In this document: positions 15,050 through 26,700 of the stretch, piece after piece
Layout of the letters: every line of letters starts with the position of its first letter
How positions within the stretch are numbered: position 1 is the stretch's first letter
DNA from: Aquabacterium sp. A3
GTDB taxonomy: Bacteria; Pseudomonadota; Gammaproteobacteria; Burkholderiales; Burkholderiaceae_C
Direction: 5' to 3'
Assembly: GCF_038069945.1 (NCBI RefSeq)
Contig: NZ_JBBPEV010000005.1
Coordinates: forward strand, 62,001 to 126,000
Length of the DNA: 64,000 bases
Translations under genes and position numbers: made by a program
Notes under the pieces: generated by a model
Database searches by the model: none
Told to the model about the DNA's origin: nothing
Seen by the model: only the letters and a program-made list of their open reading frames with translations

Positions 15050-16654
15050 TCATTCCCACTCGATCGTGGCAGGCGGCTTGGAGCTCACGTCGTAGGTCAC
15101 GCGGTTGATGCCGCGCACTTCGTTGATGATGCGGCCTGACGTGCGCTTGAGCATGCTGTAGGGCAGCTCGGCCCAGTCGGCCGTCATGAAGTCAGACGTT
15201 TGCACGGCACGCAGGGCCACGACGTAATCGTAGGTGCGGCCATCGCCCATCACGCCCACGCTCTTGACCGGCAGGAACACGGTGAAGGCCTGGCTGGTGA
15301 GGTCGTACCAGCTCTTGCCGGTGGCCGGATCGATGGTGTTGCGCAGCTCTTCGATGAAGATGGCGTCGGCACGGCGCAGCAGGTCGGCGTACTCCTTCTT
15401 CACCTCGCCCAGGATGCGCACGCCCAGGCCCGGGCCTGGGAAGGGATGGCGGTAGACCATCTCGGGCGGCAGGCCCAGGGCCACGCCCAGTTCACGCACC
15501 TCGTCCTTGAACAGCTCGCGCAGGGGCTCCAGCAGCTTCAGGCCCAGTTGCTCAGGCAGGCCACCCACGTTGTGGTGGCTCTTGATGGTGGTGGCTTTCT
15601 TGGTTTTGGTGCCACCGCTTTCCACCACGTCGGGGTAGATGGTGCCCTGGGCCAAAAAGGTGGCACCCTTCACGCCGTTGCCGGCCGCCTTGAGCTTCTC
15701 GGCCTCGGCCTTGAACACGTCCACAAACAGGCCGCCGATGATCTTGCGCTTGCGCTCGGGGTCGGTCACGCCAGCGAGCTGGCCCAGGAACAGCTCGGAC
15801 GCATCCACACGAATCACCTTGGCGTGCAGCTTGCCCTCGAACATGTCCATGACCATGTCGCCCTCATTAAGGCGCAGCAGGCCGTGGTCCACGAACACGC
15901 AGGTCAGCTGGTCGCCGATGGCGCGGTGGATCAGGGCGGCCGCCACGCTTGAATCCACACCACCCGACAGGCCCAGGATGACTTCTTCGTCGCCCACCTG
16001 CTCGCGGATCTTGGCCACGGCTTCTTCGATGTAGTTGCCCATGATCCAGTCGCCCTGGCAGCCGGCGATGTCGCGCACGAAGCGGTTGAGCATGGCCTGG
16101 CCCTGCACGGTGTGCGTGACCTCAGGGTGGAACTGCACGGCGTAGTAGCCCTTGTCTTCGTTGGCCATGCCCGCGATCGGGCAGCTGGGCGTCGAGGCCA
16201 TCAGCTTGAAGCCCTCAGGCAGCTTGGTGACCTTGTCGCCGTGGCTCATCCACACCTTCAGCATGCCGTGGCCTTCGGCGGTGGTGAAGTCGGCGATGCC
16301 GTCCAGCAGCTTGGTATGGCCATGCGCGCGCACCTCGGCGTAGCCGAACTCGCGGGTGTCAGACCAGCTCACTTCACCGCCCAATTGCACGGCCATGGTC
16401 TGCATGCCGTAGCAGATGCCCAGCACCGGCACGCCCAGGTCCCACACGGCTTGTGGCGCGCGCAGCTGATGGTCTTCGTAGGTGCTGGCGTGGCTGCCCG
16501 ACAAAATCACTCCCTTGGGCGCGAACGACTTGATGAAGTCGTCAGACACATCGTTTGGGTGGATTTCGCAATAGACGTGGGCCTCGCGCACGCGACGTGC
16601 GATCAGTTGGGTGACCTGGGAGCCGAAATCAAGGATGAGGATCTTGTCATGCAT
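15050..16654 (-). CDS. guaA: GMP synthase (glutamine-hydrolysing)
   Basis: 534 aa. It makes GMP from XMP, glutamine and ATP in the cytoplasm. The class I glutaminase domain (about 1-200) carries the nucleophile Cys81 in GICYGMQ and the His/Glu pair in [10 protein letters not shown]. The ATP pyrophosphatase domain has the P-loop LSGGVDSSV, and the C-terminal dimerisation domain ends [18 protein letters not shown]. Full length for the family. Its 3' end is intact beside the integrase, as usual when an element reconstitutes the gene end. The MFS gene ends 6 bp upstream. Confidence 0.98.
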   Translation of the reverse strand: MHDKILILDFGSQVTQLIARRVREAHVYCEIHPNDVSDDFIKSFAPKGVILSGSHASTYEDHQLRAPQAVWDLGVPVLGICYGMQTMAVQLGGEVSWSDTREFGYAEVRAHGHTKLLDGIADFTTAEGHGMLKVWMSHGDKVTKLPEGFKLMASTPSCPIAGMANEDKGYYAVQFHPEVTHTVQGQAMLNRFVRDIAGCQGDWIMGNYIEEAVAKIREQVGDEEVILGLSGGVDSSVAAALIHRAIGDQLTCVFVDHGLLRLNEGDMVMDMFEGKLHAKVIRVDASELFLGQLAGVTDPERKRKIIGGLFVDVFKAEAEKLKAAGNGVKGATFLAQGTIYPDVVESGGTKTKKATTIKSHHNVGGLPEQLGLKLLEPLRELFKDEVRELGVALGLPPEMVYRHPFPGPGLGVRILGEVKKEYADLLRRADAIFIEELRNTIDPATGKSWYDLTSQAFTVFLPVKSVGVMGDGRTYDYVVALRAVQTSDFMTADWAELPYSMLKRTSGRIINEVRGINRVTYDVSSKPPATIEWE

Positions 16655-16660
16655 GATGGT

Positions 16661-17956
16661 TCAACGCGATGAGGCGCTCACGGAAGGATCAATAGAGGTG
16701 CTGATGGGCCGCGCCGGCTGGCGCACATGGCGCCACACCAGCAATGCCGCACAGAGTTGCAGGACCGCACACAGGTAATACGGGGCACCGATGCGCCAAT
16801 CACCTTGCGGCAGGTGACCCACCCACACCAGCATCGAGGGGCCCACCACGGGGGCGATGGCCGCCATCAGGCTGTTGACGGCCGCCACGGCGCCCATGGT
16901 CTGGCCTTGAACATGTGGCGCGGCAGAATTGGAGATCAAGCTTTGCATGGCGGGCTGCGCCGTGAAGCCCAACAGGTTGAGGCCGACGATGGCGAACATC
17001 ATCCAGCCCTCCCAGGCCACCCCCCAACCCAGGTAACAAACCGCCGATGAAATCAGTCCGGCGATGGCCAGCCGACGCGCGCCAAAGGACAGGGTCAATC
17101 GGCCCATCAGACCACCCTGCACGATCACCGACATGAGGCCGACCGCAAACAGAGACAGGCCGTTTTCCAGCGGCCCCCAACCAAATTTCATTTGGGTGTA
17201 CAGCACCCAGGTGGTGTGCAAGGTGAACTGCGCCAGGCCCGACAGCGCCAGAATCAGCACCAAGGGCCCCATGCCTTCGAGCTTGTTGAGCGACTTGAAC
17301 GACGTCAGCGGTGAGGCCTTGGTCCAGCTCAGCGGGCTGCGACGCTCTTTGGGCAGTGATTCGGGCAGCACAAAGTAGCCGTACAGGCCGTTGAGCACGG
17401 TCAGCGTGCCCGCCACGAAAAACGGCAGGTGGATGTCAATGGCACCCAGCACCCCGCCCAGGATGGGCCCCAACATGAAGCCCACGCCGAACATGGCGCC
17501 CAGCATGCCGAAGTGCTTGGCACGGGTTTCAGGGGTGGAGACGTCGGCGGCATAGGCGTTGGCCACCGCAATGTTGGCCTGCATGGCGCCCGACACCAGG
17601 CGAACCGCCACCAGCATCCACAAGGCCGTGGCCATGGCGGTGGTGAACAGGCTGATGGACAGCCCCGTCATGCCGATGAGCAACACAGGTCGGCGGCCGA
17701 AACGATCGGACAAGGCGCCCAGCAATGGCGAGCACAGAAAGTTGGCCACACCAAACGCCAGCGTGACCAGGCGGTAAGCCTCTGCCTGCTCGGTTTGAGA
17801 CTGTGTGAAGGTGCCCACCAGGGCAGGCAGCACCGGGATGATCAGCCCGATGGCGATCATGTCCAGCACCACGGTGATCATGATGAAGCGCATGGCCGCG
17901 ACGCGACCACCACCCTGGGAGGTTGACGGTGTGCTGGGAACGGTGCTGGGCTTCAT
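16661..17956 (-). CDS. TCR/Tet-type MFS transporter
   Basis: 431 aa, 12 predicted helices. The class-defining motif between helices 2 and 3 is LGALSDRFGRRPVLL, and motif C is in GVGFMLGPILGGVLGA, the antiporter signature of 12- and 14-helix drug exporters. It resembles TetA/TCR exporters; the substrate is not deducible. The ATG at 17956 lacks a Shine-Dalgarno and sits just after a terminator-like hairpin. An ATG at 17893, just before helix 1, is a fair alternative. It lies between guaB and guaA on the same strand. Confidence 0.9.
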   Translation of the reverse strand: MKPSTVPSTPSTSQGGGRVAAMRFIMITVVLDMIAIGLIIPVLPALVGTFTQSQTEQAEAYRLVTLAFGVANFLCSPLLGALSDRFGRRPVLLIGMTGLSISLFTTAMATALWMLVAVRLVSGAMQANIAVANAYAADVSTPETRAKHFGMLGAMFGVGFMLGPILGGVLGAIDIHLPFFVAGTLTVLNGLYGYFVLPESLPKERRSPLSWTKASPLTSFKSLNKLEGMGPLVLILALSGLAQFTLHTTWVLYTQMKFGWGPLENGLSLFAVGLMSVIVQGGLMGRLTLSFGARRLAIAGLISSAVCYLGWGVAWEGWMMFAIVGLNLLGFTAQPAMQSLISNSAAPHVQGQTMGAVAAVNSLMAAIAPVVGPSMLVWVGHLPQGDWRIGAPYYLCAVLQLCAALLVWRHVRQPARPISTSIDPSVSASSR

Positions 17957-17957
17957 C

Positions 17958-17990
17958 TTAAAAACACCAACGCCCGGCCAGAGGCCGGGC
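17958..17990 (-). terminator. Terminator-like hairpin between guaB and the MFS gene
   Basis: GCCCGGCC (17972-17979) and GGCCGGGC (17983-17990) form a GC-rich 8-bp stem with a 3-base loop. On the minus strand it is followed by GTTGGTGTTTTT. It lies 25 bp past the guaB stop and ends immediately before the MFS start, so it may partly uncouple guaB from the genes downstream. Confidence 0.7.
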
Positions 17991-18014
17991 GCAGAACGTG
18001 ACCGGCAGAGGCGG

Positions 18015-19487
<1,473 letters not shown>

Positions 19488-19512
19488 GAACGGGCTCCAG
19501 ACGCAAAAGCGG

Positions 19513-19541
19513 ATTATACGCGGAGTCCCGAGCGCTGTCCG
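19513..19541 (-). promoter_or_regulatory. guaB promoter
   Basis: On the minus strand CGGACA (19541-19536), 17 bp and a perfect TATAAT (19518-19513) precede guaB, giving a leader of about 20 bases. No riboswitch-like structure fits in so short a leader. Confidence 0.7.
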
Positions 19542-19625
19542 TTCATGCGGTTTGCCACGCTCTAGGGATAAAAACCAAGTCGAAACAAGGCCGCAAAAGA
19601 CATGAGCTTGGCTACACTGCACCGT

Positions 19626-20147
19626 ATGAAACGCGCGCACCCTCATCGGCTGAGCACCGTCGTCCTGCCCCTGGCCTGGCTGGTCTTGGGTTTGGTGGCA
19701 ACGCCTCAGGCCCAGGCCCAGTGGAAGTGGCGTGACGCCAGTGGCGTTGTGCAGTACAGCGATCGTCCGCCGCCGCCGGGCACGCCTGAGCAGTCCATCC
19801 TGTCACGACCCAGCAACGCGCGCAAAGCGCCACCGCCCGCTGCTGCGGCGTCGGCCCCGACCGAGACCGCCGAGCAAAAGCAGGCCGCCGACCTCGACGC
19901 CCGCAAGCGCAAGGCTGAAGAGGATGAGAAAGCGCGCCTTGAAGCCCAGAAAAAGGCCGAAGAGGAACGTGTGGCCAAGGTGCGGGCAGAAAACTGCGAA
20001 CGCGCCCGCTCGTACATGCGCTCGCTCAACGACGGCATCCGCATCGCCAAAGTGAACGCCAACGGCGAGCGAGAGGTGCTGGACGACAGCGCCCGCGCCG
20101 CAGAGCAACGTCGCACGCAAGAGCTCATCACGAGCGAGTGCCGCTGA
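19626..20147 (+). CDS. DUF4124-containing exported protein
   Basis: 173 aa from the ATG at 19626: a Sec signal ([31 protein letters not shown]), then a DUF4124 segment ([21 protein letters not shown], about 32-52), a Pro/Ala-rich stretch and a charged Lys/Glu-rich helix (about 85-120) likely to be a coiled coil. An ATG at 19602 would add eight residues. No clear ribosome site precedes either. DUF4124 domains are small periplasmic modules of unknown function, common beside guaB in Burkholderiales. Confidence 0.85.
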   Translation: MKRAHPHRLSTVVLPLAWLVLGLVATPQAQAQWKWRDASGVVQYSDRPPPPGTPEQSILSRPSNARKAPPPAAAASAPTETAEQKQAADLDARKRKAEEDEKARLEAQKKAEEERVAKVRAENCERARSYMRSLNDGIRIAKVNANGEREVLDDSARAAEQRRTQELITSECR

Positions 20148-20167
20148 GCCGTTCCGTGTCAGGGCAC

Positions 20168-20554
20168 TCAGCCCGTCGTCTCTGGTTTGGCCTTGGGGCG
20201 GTGAAAGCCTTTGGGCAGCTTCTCGCCTTGGGCACGGTAGCGTACCCGGCGGGCCTCTTTGGGGTCGGCGGTCAGTGAGCGCAGCAGTTCGACACGGTCA
20301 CCTTCCCGCACGGGATGATCCCAGCCCACTTTGCGCCCCCAGATGGCAATCGCCCAAGCACCTTGCTTGACGCCGCGCGCTTGCTCATCTTGAATCACGC
20401 TGGCGTCCAGCCCGGGCACCTGGCCCAGCCAGCCCGTGGCTTCGATGGCCTGCCCTGCCGTGCTGCCCGGGGGCAGGTGCACAACAAGCGACATCACGCT
20501 GCGTGGCGCCGGCGCCACCCAGCACTCGATCTTCAGCGTTTCAGCGGGGGCCAT
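20168..20554 (-). CDS. rnfH: RnfH family protein (UPF0125)
   Basis: 128 aa with a ubiquitin-like beta-grasp fold: LKIECWVAPAPRSVMSLVVHLPPGSTAGQAIEATGW, then VGWDHPVREGDRVELLRSLTADPKEARRVRYRAQ. The LxxPKxxRRxRA-like tail is diagnostic of RnfH. Its start overlaps the end of the ratA gene by 14 bp, the usual ratA-rnfH coupling. The Arg/Lys-rich C-terminal tail is longer than in enterobacteria. Function in the cell is not settled. Confidence 0.9.
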   Translation of the reverse strand: MAPAETLKIECWVAPAPRSVMSLVVHLPPGSTAGQAIEATGWLGQVPGLDASVIQDEQARGVKQGAWAIAIWGRKVGWDHPVREGDRVELLRSLTADPKEARRVRYRAQGEKLPKGFHRPKAKPETTG

Positions 20555-21014
20555 GAACCTGCTCGGCCCGCTTCACGAAGGCTTCGACAAAGGTGTTGGC
20601 GATGCGATCAAACACGGGGCTGACCACCATCGACAAGGTGCGGCTGGCGAACGCATATTGCAGCGAAAACTCCACCTTGCACGCTGGAGCATCCAAGGGG
20701 TCGGCGCTGGGCTCCACTCCAGGCTTTTGCAGGGGCAAGAAGCGCCAGGTGCCTTCAAGTTGAGAGAAGGGGCCGTCCACCAGGGCCATGTGCAGGCTGC
20801 GCCCTTCTTCGTGGGTGTTGCGGGTGGTGAAAGCCTGATGCACACCCGCAAAGGCGATGTGCAGCCGAGCCGTCACGCCATCGGGATGCTGCTGCAACAC
20901 CTCGGCGCGCTCACACCAGGGGAGAAATTGGGGGTAGTCTTGTACCCCGGTGACCAGCCCATACATTTCGCGGGGCGAGTACCAGAGCAAGACAGACTTT
21001 TGAACGTGCTTCAT
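20541..21014 (-). CDS. ratA: RatA/Coq10-like START-domain protein
   Basis: 157 aa. A START/polyketide-cyclase fold typical of this family: MKHVQKSVLLWYSPREMYGLVTGVQDYPQFLPWCERAEVL, then FSLQYAFASRTLSMVVSPVFDRIANTFVEAFVKRA at the C-terminus. E. coli RatA was proposed to inhibit ribosome subunit joining, while related Coq10 proteins bind ubiquinone; the sequence does not separate these. It is divergent from smpB with 35 bp between the starts and overlaps rnfH downstream. Confidence 0.9.
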   Translation of the reverse strand: MKHVQKSVLLWYSPREMYGLVTGVQDYPQFLPWCERAEVLQQHPDGVTARLHIAFAGVHQAFTTRNTHEEGRSLHMALVDGPFSQLEGTWRFLPLQKPGVEPSADPLDAPACKVEFSLQYAFASRTLSMVVSPVFDRIANTFVEAFVKRAEQVHGPR

Positions 21015-21049
21015 AGAATGTCGTTATTTTAAGGAAGCCCCGGCCTCTC

Positions 21050-21514
21050 ATGAGCATCGCAGAAAATCGAAAAGCCCATTTCAACTATCACCTCGAGGAG
21101 CGCTACGAAGCCGGGGTGGTGCTGGAGGGCTGGGAGGTGAAGGCCATCCGCGAGGGCCAGGTGCAGATGACCGACGGCTACGTGGTGATCAAGAACGGTG
21201 AGTTGTACCTGATCGGGCTGCGCATCAACGCGCTGCGGTCGGCCTCGACCCACATCACGCCCGAGGCCGACCGCACCAAAAAGCTCTTGATGCACAAGGC
21301 CGAGATCCGCCGCCTGGTTGGCAAGATCGAGCAAAAAGGCTACACCCTGGTGCCCTTGAACCTGCACTGGAAAGGTGGCCGCGTGAAAGCCGAGATCGCC
21401 CTGGCCAAGGGCAAGGCCGAGCACGACAAGCGCAACACCGTGAAAGAACGCGAGTGGGAGCGTGAAAAGGGACGCCTGATGAGACACAAAGTCTCATCCA
21501 GTCCGAAGGACTGA
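21050..21514 (+). CDS. smpB: SsrA-binding protein SmpB
   Basis: 154 aa. It binds tmRNA and brings it to stalled ribosomes. The OB-fold core is intact ([34 protein letters not shown], then [25 protein letters not shown]), as is the basic tail helix ([14 protein letters not shown]). After RLM the protein has ten further residues, [10 protein letters not shown], encoded by a hairpin-bearing segment that is repeated just after the stop. Most homologues end within a few residues of this point. Confidence 0.96.
   Translation: MSIAENRKAHFNYHLEERYEAGVVLEGWEVKAIREGQVQMTDGYVVIKNGELYLIGLRINALRSASTHITPEADRTKKLLMHKAEIRRLVGKIEQKGYTLVPLNLHWKGGRVKAEIALAKGKAEHDKRNTVKEREWEREKGRLMRHKVSSSPKD
21465..21514 (+). 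repeat. 50-bp direct repeat, copy 1 (3' end of smpB)
   Basis: Includes the last codons of smpB and the hairpin GATGAGAC-ACAAA-GTCTCATC (21478-21498). It matches copy 2 at 44 of 50 positions. The six differences are one base at the eighth position and five in the 34th-40th positions. Confidence 0.85.
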
Positions 21515-21540
21515 GCGTGCAGCGTGGCGGCCGTTTCGCT

Positions 21541-21590
21541 AAAAGGGCCGCCTGATGAGACACAAAGTCTCATCGAGCGGCAAGGACTGA
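21541..21590 (+). repeat. 50-bp direct repeat, copy 2 (downstream of smpB)
   Basis: Second copy, 76 bp downstream of copy 1, overlapping the last 21 bp of the convergent pbpC gene. The hairpin GATGAGAC-ACAAA-GTCTCATC (21554-21574) is fully conserved, while the segment after it diverges. The 26-bp spacer does not resemble the sequence before copy 1. Confidence 0.85.
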
Positions 21591-23765
21591 GGCGCCCCTT
21601 ACTTCGAAACGCACGGCGTCCAGCACCTGTGCGCCCCGGCGCAACTCCAAACGGTGTCGGCCGGGCATGGGCAGCCACGGCAGGGGCTGGGACGCGGCGC
21701 CGAGCTTGCGCCCATTGAGCCACCAGTGTGCCGGGGGGCCGCCGCCTGGCAGCGTGGCTTGAAGGTGCAATCGCTGGGCTTGTGGCGGGATGTCGGGGTC
21801 CAGCGCCAGGATCGCGCCGTCGGCAGGCGAGCGAATCGCGCGACCAGGCCGGAGGGGTGCCGCAGACGCGGGCGCGCCCAGATGCCAGCGTGCCTGTGCG
21901 GTGCCCTGCACAAACACCTCGGTGCGATCGGGTTCGTCAAGGGGCTGGCCTGGATGCTCGTAGGTGATGGCTTGGCGAACCACCCCCGCAGGCAGCCGAG
22001 GGGGTTGCGAGGGCTGCCCCTCGTGCAAGGCGCGCACCAGAGCGGCCCACACAGGCGCCGCCCCTGACACGCCACTGACGTTGCGCATGGGTGCGCCGCT
22101 GGCGTTGCCAACCCAAACCCCCACGGTGTAGCGGCTGGTGTAACCCACACACCAGTTGTCGCGCATGTCTTTGCTGGTGCCGGTTTTGACCGCGGCAAAG
22201 CCCCGGGTGGCCAAGACGCTGTCAAGGCCAAACGTGATGGCTCTGGCCGCGTTGTCAGCCAGGATGTCGGTCACGAGGTAGGCGGCCGCGGCCGACAAGG
22301 CGATGTGGCTTGGGCTTGGCGCTGAGGCCGACTCTGGCTGCCACCAGGCACGCACGGGTGTCCAGCGCCCACCCTGGGCCAAGGCGCGGTAGGCGTTGGT
22401 GAGGGCCAGCAGGCTGACCTCGGCGCTGCCCAGTGCCAGCCCGGGGCCGTAATGGCTGCCCGGGTGTTGCAGGCCCAGCCCGAAGTCGTTCAGTCGCCGG
22501 GCCAGCAGATCAGGCCCCAGCAAAGCGCCAGCCCTCACGGCGGGCACGTTCAGGCTGTTGCCCAGTGCCGTGCGCACGCTGACCCAGCCCCGGAAGCGGC
22601 GATCGTAGTTTTGCGGAATGTACAGACCCGCCCCTGTGGGCAACTGCACGGGGGCGTCGTTCAGCAGGCTGGCCGGCGTCAGCAGGCGGCGCTCAAAGGC
22701 CACGCCATACAACAAGGGCTTCAGCGTCGAGCCGGGCTGACGCCGTGCCAGCACGGCATCCACGGCCGACGCCGACGACAAGCCACCACTGCTGCCCACC
22801 CAGGCCAGCACGTCGCCACTGGCATTGTCCAGCACCAGCACGGCGCCGTCTTCCACCTGCTGCCGATGCAGCTCAACCAGGTGGCGGTGCAGCAGACTGT
22901 GGGCCTGGCTCTGCACTCGCGCATCCAGGCTGGTGCGGGCCGTGGTCGCTGCGCCACCTGTCGGGCGCCCATCCAGGGCCCATCGTGCAAAGTGCGACGC
23001 CATCTGGGTGCCCAGCATGGGCGCCCCCTTTTGCGACAAAGCCTGTGCGGCCAGCAAGTCCAGGCCCTCACAGGTGCGCTGTTGCAGGCGCAGCACCTGG
23101 CAGGCCCGGCGAGACACGACAGCGATGCTGGCGTTGGGCCCACGCACCAGCGCAGCGGCGATCGCCGCCTCTTGGGCATCCAACCCTGAGGGATGCTTGC
23201 GAAACAGGGTCTCTGTGAGCGCAGGCAATCCCACCAACTCACCCCTGAAAGGCACCAGGTTGAGGTAGGCCTCCAAAATATCGCTCTTGCGCCATCGGGC
23301 CTCCAGCTGGCGTGCGCCCCAGGCCTGCGCCACTTTCTGGGACCAGTTGCGGCCGCCGCCCGGACGCGCTGCCTGCTGGTCCAGCAAGCCGGCAAGCTGC
23401 ATGGTCACGGTCGAGGCGCCACGTGTGCGCTCATTGATCAGATTGGCCCAGGCACTGGCGGCCACGGCCTGCCAGTCCACCCCGCTGTGCTGCCAGAACC
23501 GCTGGTCCTCAGACAGGATGATGGCCGTGCGCATGGCGGGAGACACGTCCTCCAGGGCGACCCACGGCAAGCGCCTCACTGTGTGGTCAACCCGAATGCT
23601 CTGGATGGGCTCACCTCGACGGTCCAGCAGCACCAGATCGCTGGGCTGATGCGCGCCACGCACCTGCGCCAGCGTGGGGTAAGCCGCATGGGCCACAGCG
23701 GGCCATCCCAGGCACCAGCACAGCCAGCAAAGCAGCCGGCGCGAAAGCACCTGCCAGGCGCTCAA
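21570..23765 (-). CDS. pbpC: Penicillin-binding protein 1C
   Basis: 731 aa, a bifunctional peptidoglycan glycosyltransferase/transpeptidase-family protein. An N-terminal membrane anchor precedes the GT51 domain (EDQRFWQHSGVDW, GASTVTMQLAG, KSDILEAYLNLVPF). The transpeptidase motifs are STLK in PGSTLKPLLYG, SLN in GNSLNVP and KTGTS. A C-terminal PBP1C domain follows. The TTG at 23765 is chosen because GGAGG lies 7 bases upstream and it overlaps the alpha-2-macroglobulin stop. This is the same pairing as yfhM-pbpC in E. coli. The 3' end overlaps a repeat derived from smpB. Confidence 0.94.
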   Translation of the reverse strand: MSAWQVLSRRLLCWLCWCLGWPAVAHAAYPTLAQVRGAHQPSDLVLLDRRGEPIQSIRVDHTVRRLPWVALEDVSPAMRTAIILSEDQRFWQHSGVDWQAVAASAWANLINERTRGASTVTMQLAGLLDQQAARPGGGRNWSQKVAQAWGARQLEARWRKSDILEAYLNLVPFRGELVGLPALTETLFRKHPSGLDAQEAAIAAALVRGPNASIAVVSRRACQVLRLQQRTCEGLDLLAAQALSQKGAPMLGTQMASHFARWALDGRPTGGAATTARTSLDARVQSQAHSLLHRHLVELHRQQVEDGAVLVLDNASGDVLAWVGSSGGLSSASAVDAVLARRQPGSTLKPLLYGVAFERRLLTPASLLNDAPVQLPTGAGLYIPQNYDRRFRGWVSVRTALGNSLNVPAVRAGALLGPDLLARRLNDFGLGLQHPGSHYGPGLALGSAEVSLLALTNAYRALAQGGRWTPVRAWWQPESASAPSPSHIALSAAAAYLVTDILADNAARAITFGLDSVLATRGFAAVKTGTSKDMRDNWCVGYTSRYTVGVWVGNASGAPMRNVSGVSGAAPVWAALVRALHEGQPSQPPRLPAGVVRQAITYEHPGQPLDEPDRTEVFVQGTAQARWHLGAPASAAPLRPGRAIRSPADGAILALDPDIPPQAQRLHLQATLPGGGPPAHWWLNGRKLGAASQPLPWLPMPGRHRLELRRGAQVLDAVRFEVRGASVLAAR

Positions 23766-26700
23766 GGTGCCACCTCCACCGGGCTGTTGGGCAGCTCGGC
23801 AAAGGTGTCGGGCGCGTACATGGCCTCGGCACGGCTGGGCGGCAACAGGTAGCGGCCCGGGTTGTTCAGGCGCACGGTGTAGCTCATGACATGCCGCCCC
23901 TTGGGCAGCATGTCGAAGTAGGCGCGCCAGGCCGAAAAGCTGCGCTCGATGAACACCGGCATGGCCCCCTGGGCTGCTTGACGCTCGCCAGCACTGGCCA
24001 GGGCGCTGTCGCGGCCCAAACCACTGCCCAGCACCGTGGCGCCGCCCGGCACGGGGTCTTGCACCGCCACCCAATTCATGTCGGCCTGCGCCTCAAGCAC
24101 CAATGTCACGCGCAACAAGGTGCCTCGTGCATACGGCTGCAGGGCCTGGATGGGATGCCCAGTGGCATCCACCGGGGTGATGGTTTTGTGAAGACGATAA
24201 CCCGCATGCAACGGTGCCTGCAATGGCACGGCCGCCAGGGTCTGTACCGCCACCCACGGGCGACCTTGGCCTTGATGCCGCCACTCCAAGGCCACAGGCG
24301 CTGCTGACGCGGCCCCCGCTGGCCAGGGCAAGGTCCACGGTGCCGGTGTGGCCTGTGACGAGGCCCAGTCCCATTCACGACGTGCGTCTCCAAAGGTCAC
24401 GGCACTTCGCCCCTTCACCGCTGTGGCTTCAAAGCGGGCGGCGAACCCCTGCACAGCCAGCACGCCCCATAAATTGGCGGGTGTGGTCAGCCATGCGCCG
24501 CCACGCTGTCGCGCCAAGGCCCCCTGTAACAACCCGGGCAAATCGTCGCGCCAGTCAGGCCTGTCCATCACCGCCAGAAGCAGGCGCACGGCATTGGCGT
24601 CTGGCGAATCCATGGTCCACCACCAAAAGTCATCTGCCTCGGTGGCAAAACGCAGCATCGTGCCGCCCTGAATCAGGCGCGAGCGCAGCAGTTGCTCGGC
24701 TTCGGCCAGTCTCTGCGCCTGTTGAGGCACGCCCTGCAGGCGCTGCAAGATGCTCACCCAGTGGATCAGGGCAGACGTTGGCCATGTTTGAGGCGCGATG
24801 TGAACCGTGTCCAGCCAGCGCGCTTCGGCACGGCCATGACGGGCCAAGGCGTCGATGGCGGCCAGGCGTCGCACGTCGTTGACCAGGCCCCGCGAGCGAC
24901 CGCCCGGCGTCCAAAGCTCACGCCGGATTTCCCCACGGACGAACGCCGACAGGCCTGACAACATGGCATCGCGGGCCTGAAGGGGCCATTCGCGCCCGGC
25001 CTGGTGCGTCACGCTCAGCAGGTGGGCGGTCAGCACATCCGATCCGCCCTGCCCCAAGCCATTGCCCGTCGGCGGGAAATAGGCGGCCAGGCCGTCATCA
25101 TCAAGGTACGAAGGCAACTGTGCCGCCACGGCGTCCCAGAGCGTGGCATCACCCGTCGTCATGGCCAGGCCGAGGCCCCTGGCCACTTTCTGCTCCAGGC
25201 ACGCAAAGGGGTAGTGCTCAAAATAACGTTGCACCCCCGGCAAGGCCCCCGCCAAGCTGGCATGCAAGCTGACGCGCACACCACCCAACGCGGTGGCTGG
25301 GCTGCTCGGGGCGGCCAGGGCGCCGGCCGGTGGCGCAGCGCGCATGAGGGGCAGCTGCGCGTTGGCGCCGTCTGCGCCAGGCGGTGCCTGCACCAGCGCG
25401 GCTTGCCACACCCGCAACGGCACCGCCGGCTCAACGGTCTGTTGTACGGTCACGGCGTCGCGCAACGGGGTGCCACCGTGGTCTGTGGTCTCTGCCGATG
25501 CACGCCACGCGATGCCGGTGGCACCTGTGGGTACCTGCACCGCCCATCGAAGCTCTTGCGCGCTGCCTGGCTGGAGGGTGACGCGCTGCGGCGGTGGCGC
25601 CAAGGTGCGCACCCCGGCCGCCACGTCACCGCGTGTGCTGCCGCTCAGCGCCACCGTGAGCGATCGCGCCTGCGTCGTGGTGTTGCGCACGGTCACCAGG
25701 GCCTCAAAACGGTCGCCTTCGCGCACCAGGGGTGGCAGGCCCGGCAGCACCTGCAGATCCTGGGTGACCCGAATCTCGGCCTGACCGGTGCCAAAGCGTT
25801 GCAGCCCGGATGAGGCCACCGCGACCAAACGGAATCGTGTCAGTGCATCATTGATGGGCACGTCCACCACGGCCTCGCCCTGGGCATTCAGCGGCACATC
25901 ACCTTGCCACAGGAGCAAGGTGTCCAGCAGCTCTCGCGTGGCGCCACCGCCACCGCCGCCCCCAGGGGCCACAGCCTTGCGCCCGTAGTGGCGGCGGCCC
26001 ACCACTTCACTGTTCGCGGTGCTGGTTTCAACGCCCCAGGCGCGCTCCTGCAGCAGCCCTTCCAGCAGGTTCCATGAGGGGTTGGGCGACAAGGCCAGCA
26101 GCCCGTCATCCACCGCCGCGAAGGCCACCGAGCCCTGCACGGGACGGCCCTGGTGTGTCACGCGGATGCGGGTGCGGGCGGTATCGCGCACACCGTACAC
26201 CCCCTTGTCGGGCCGCACCTCCACCTTCAAGGTGTGTTCTGCACGGCCGATGCGCAAGGCGGCCACACCCAACTTGTACGCTGGTCGGGACAGGTCAACC
26301 ATCGCGGTGGGGGCCTTGTAACTGCGGCCCTCATACCAGAAGGCGCGAGCCCACTCCACGGGTGAGCGCCAACCCCACGTGAAGAAGCTGTACCAGGGCA
26401 CCTCCCGCAATCGGCCCCGCAGTGCCATCACGCTGACGTACACATTGGGCGCCCAGCTTTGCGCAAGCTCGTCCCCGTGGCCGGCTTTCGGAATGGGCAC
26501 CTCGATCACGGGGGCATCACCTTGCAACTTCATCACGCGCGTATCGATGACTCCTTCACGCTCGACGGCCACCAGCACCGTGGCTTGTCTGAAGGGCATG
26601 CGCACTTGCAATCGGGCGGTCTGGCCTGGCTCGTAGGCTGGTTGCTCGGGCAACACGTCCATGCGGTCGTCGTTGTCTTGTGCAAACCAAAGCTCGCCTT

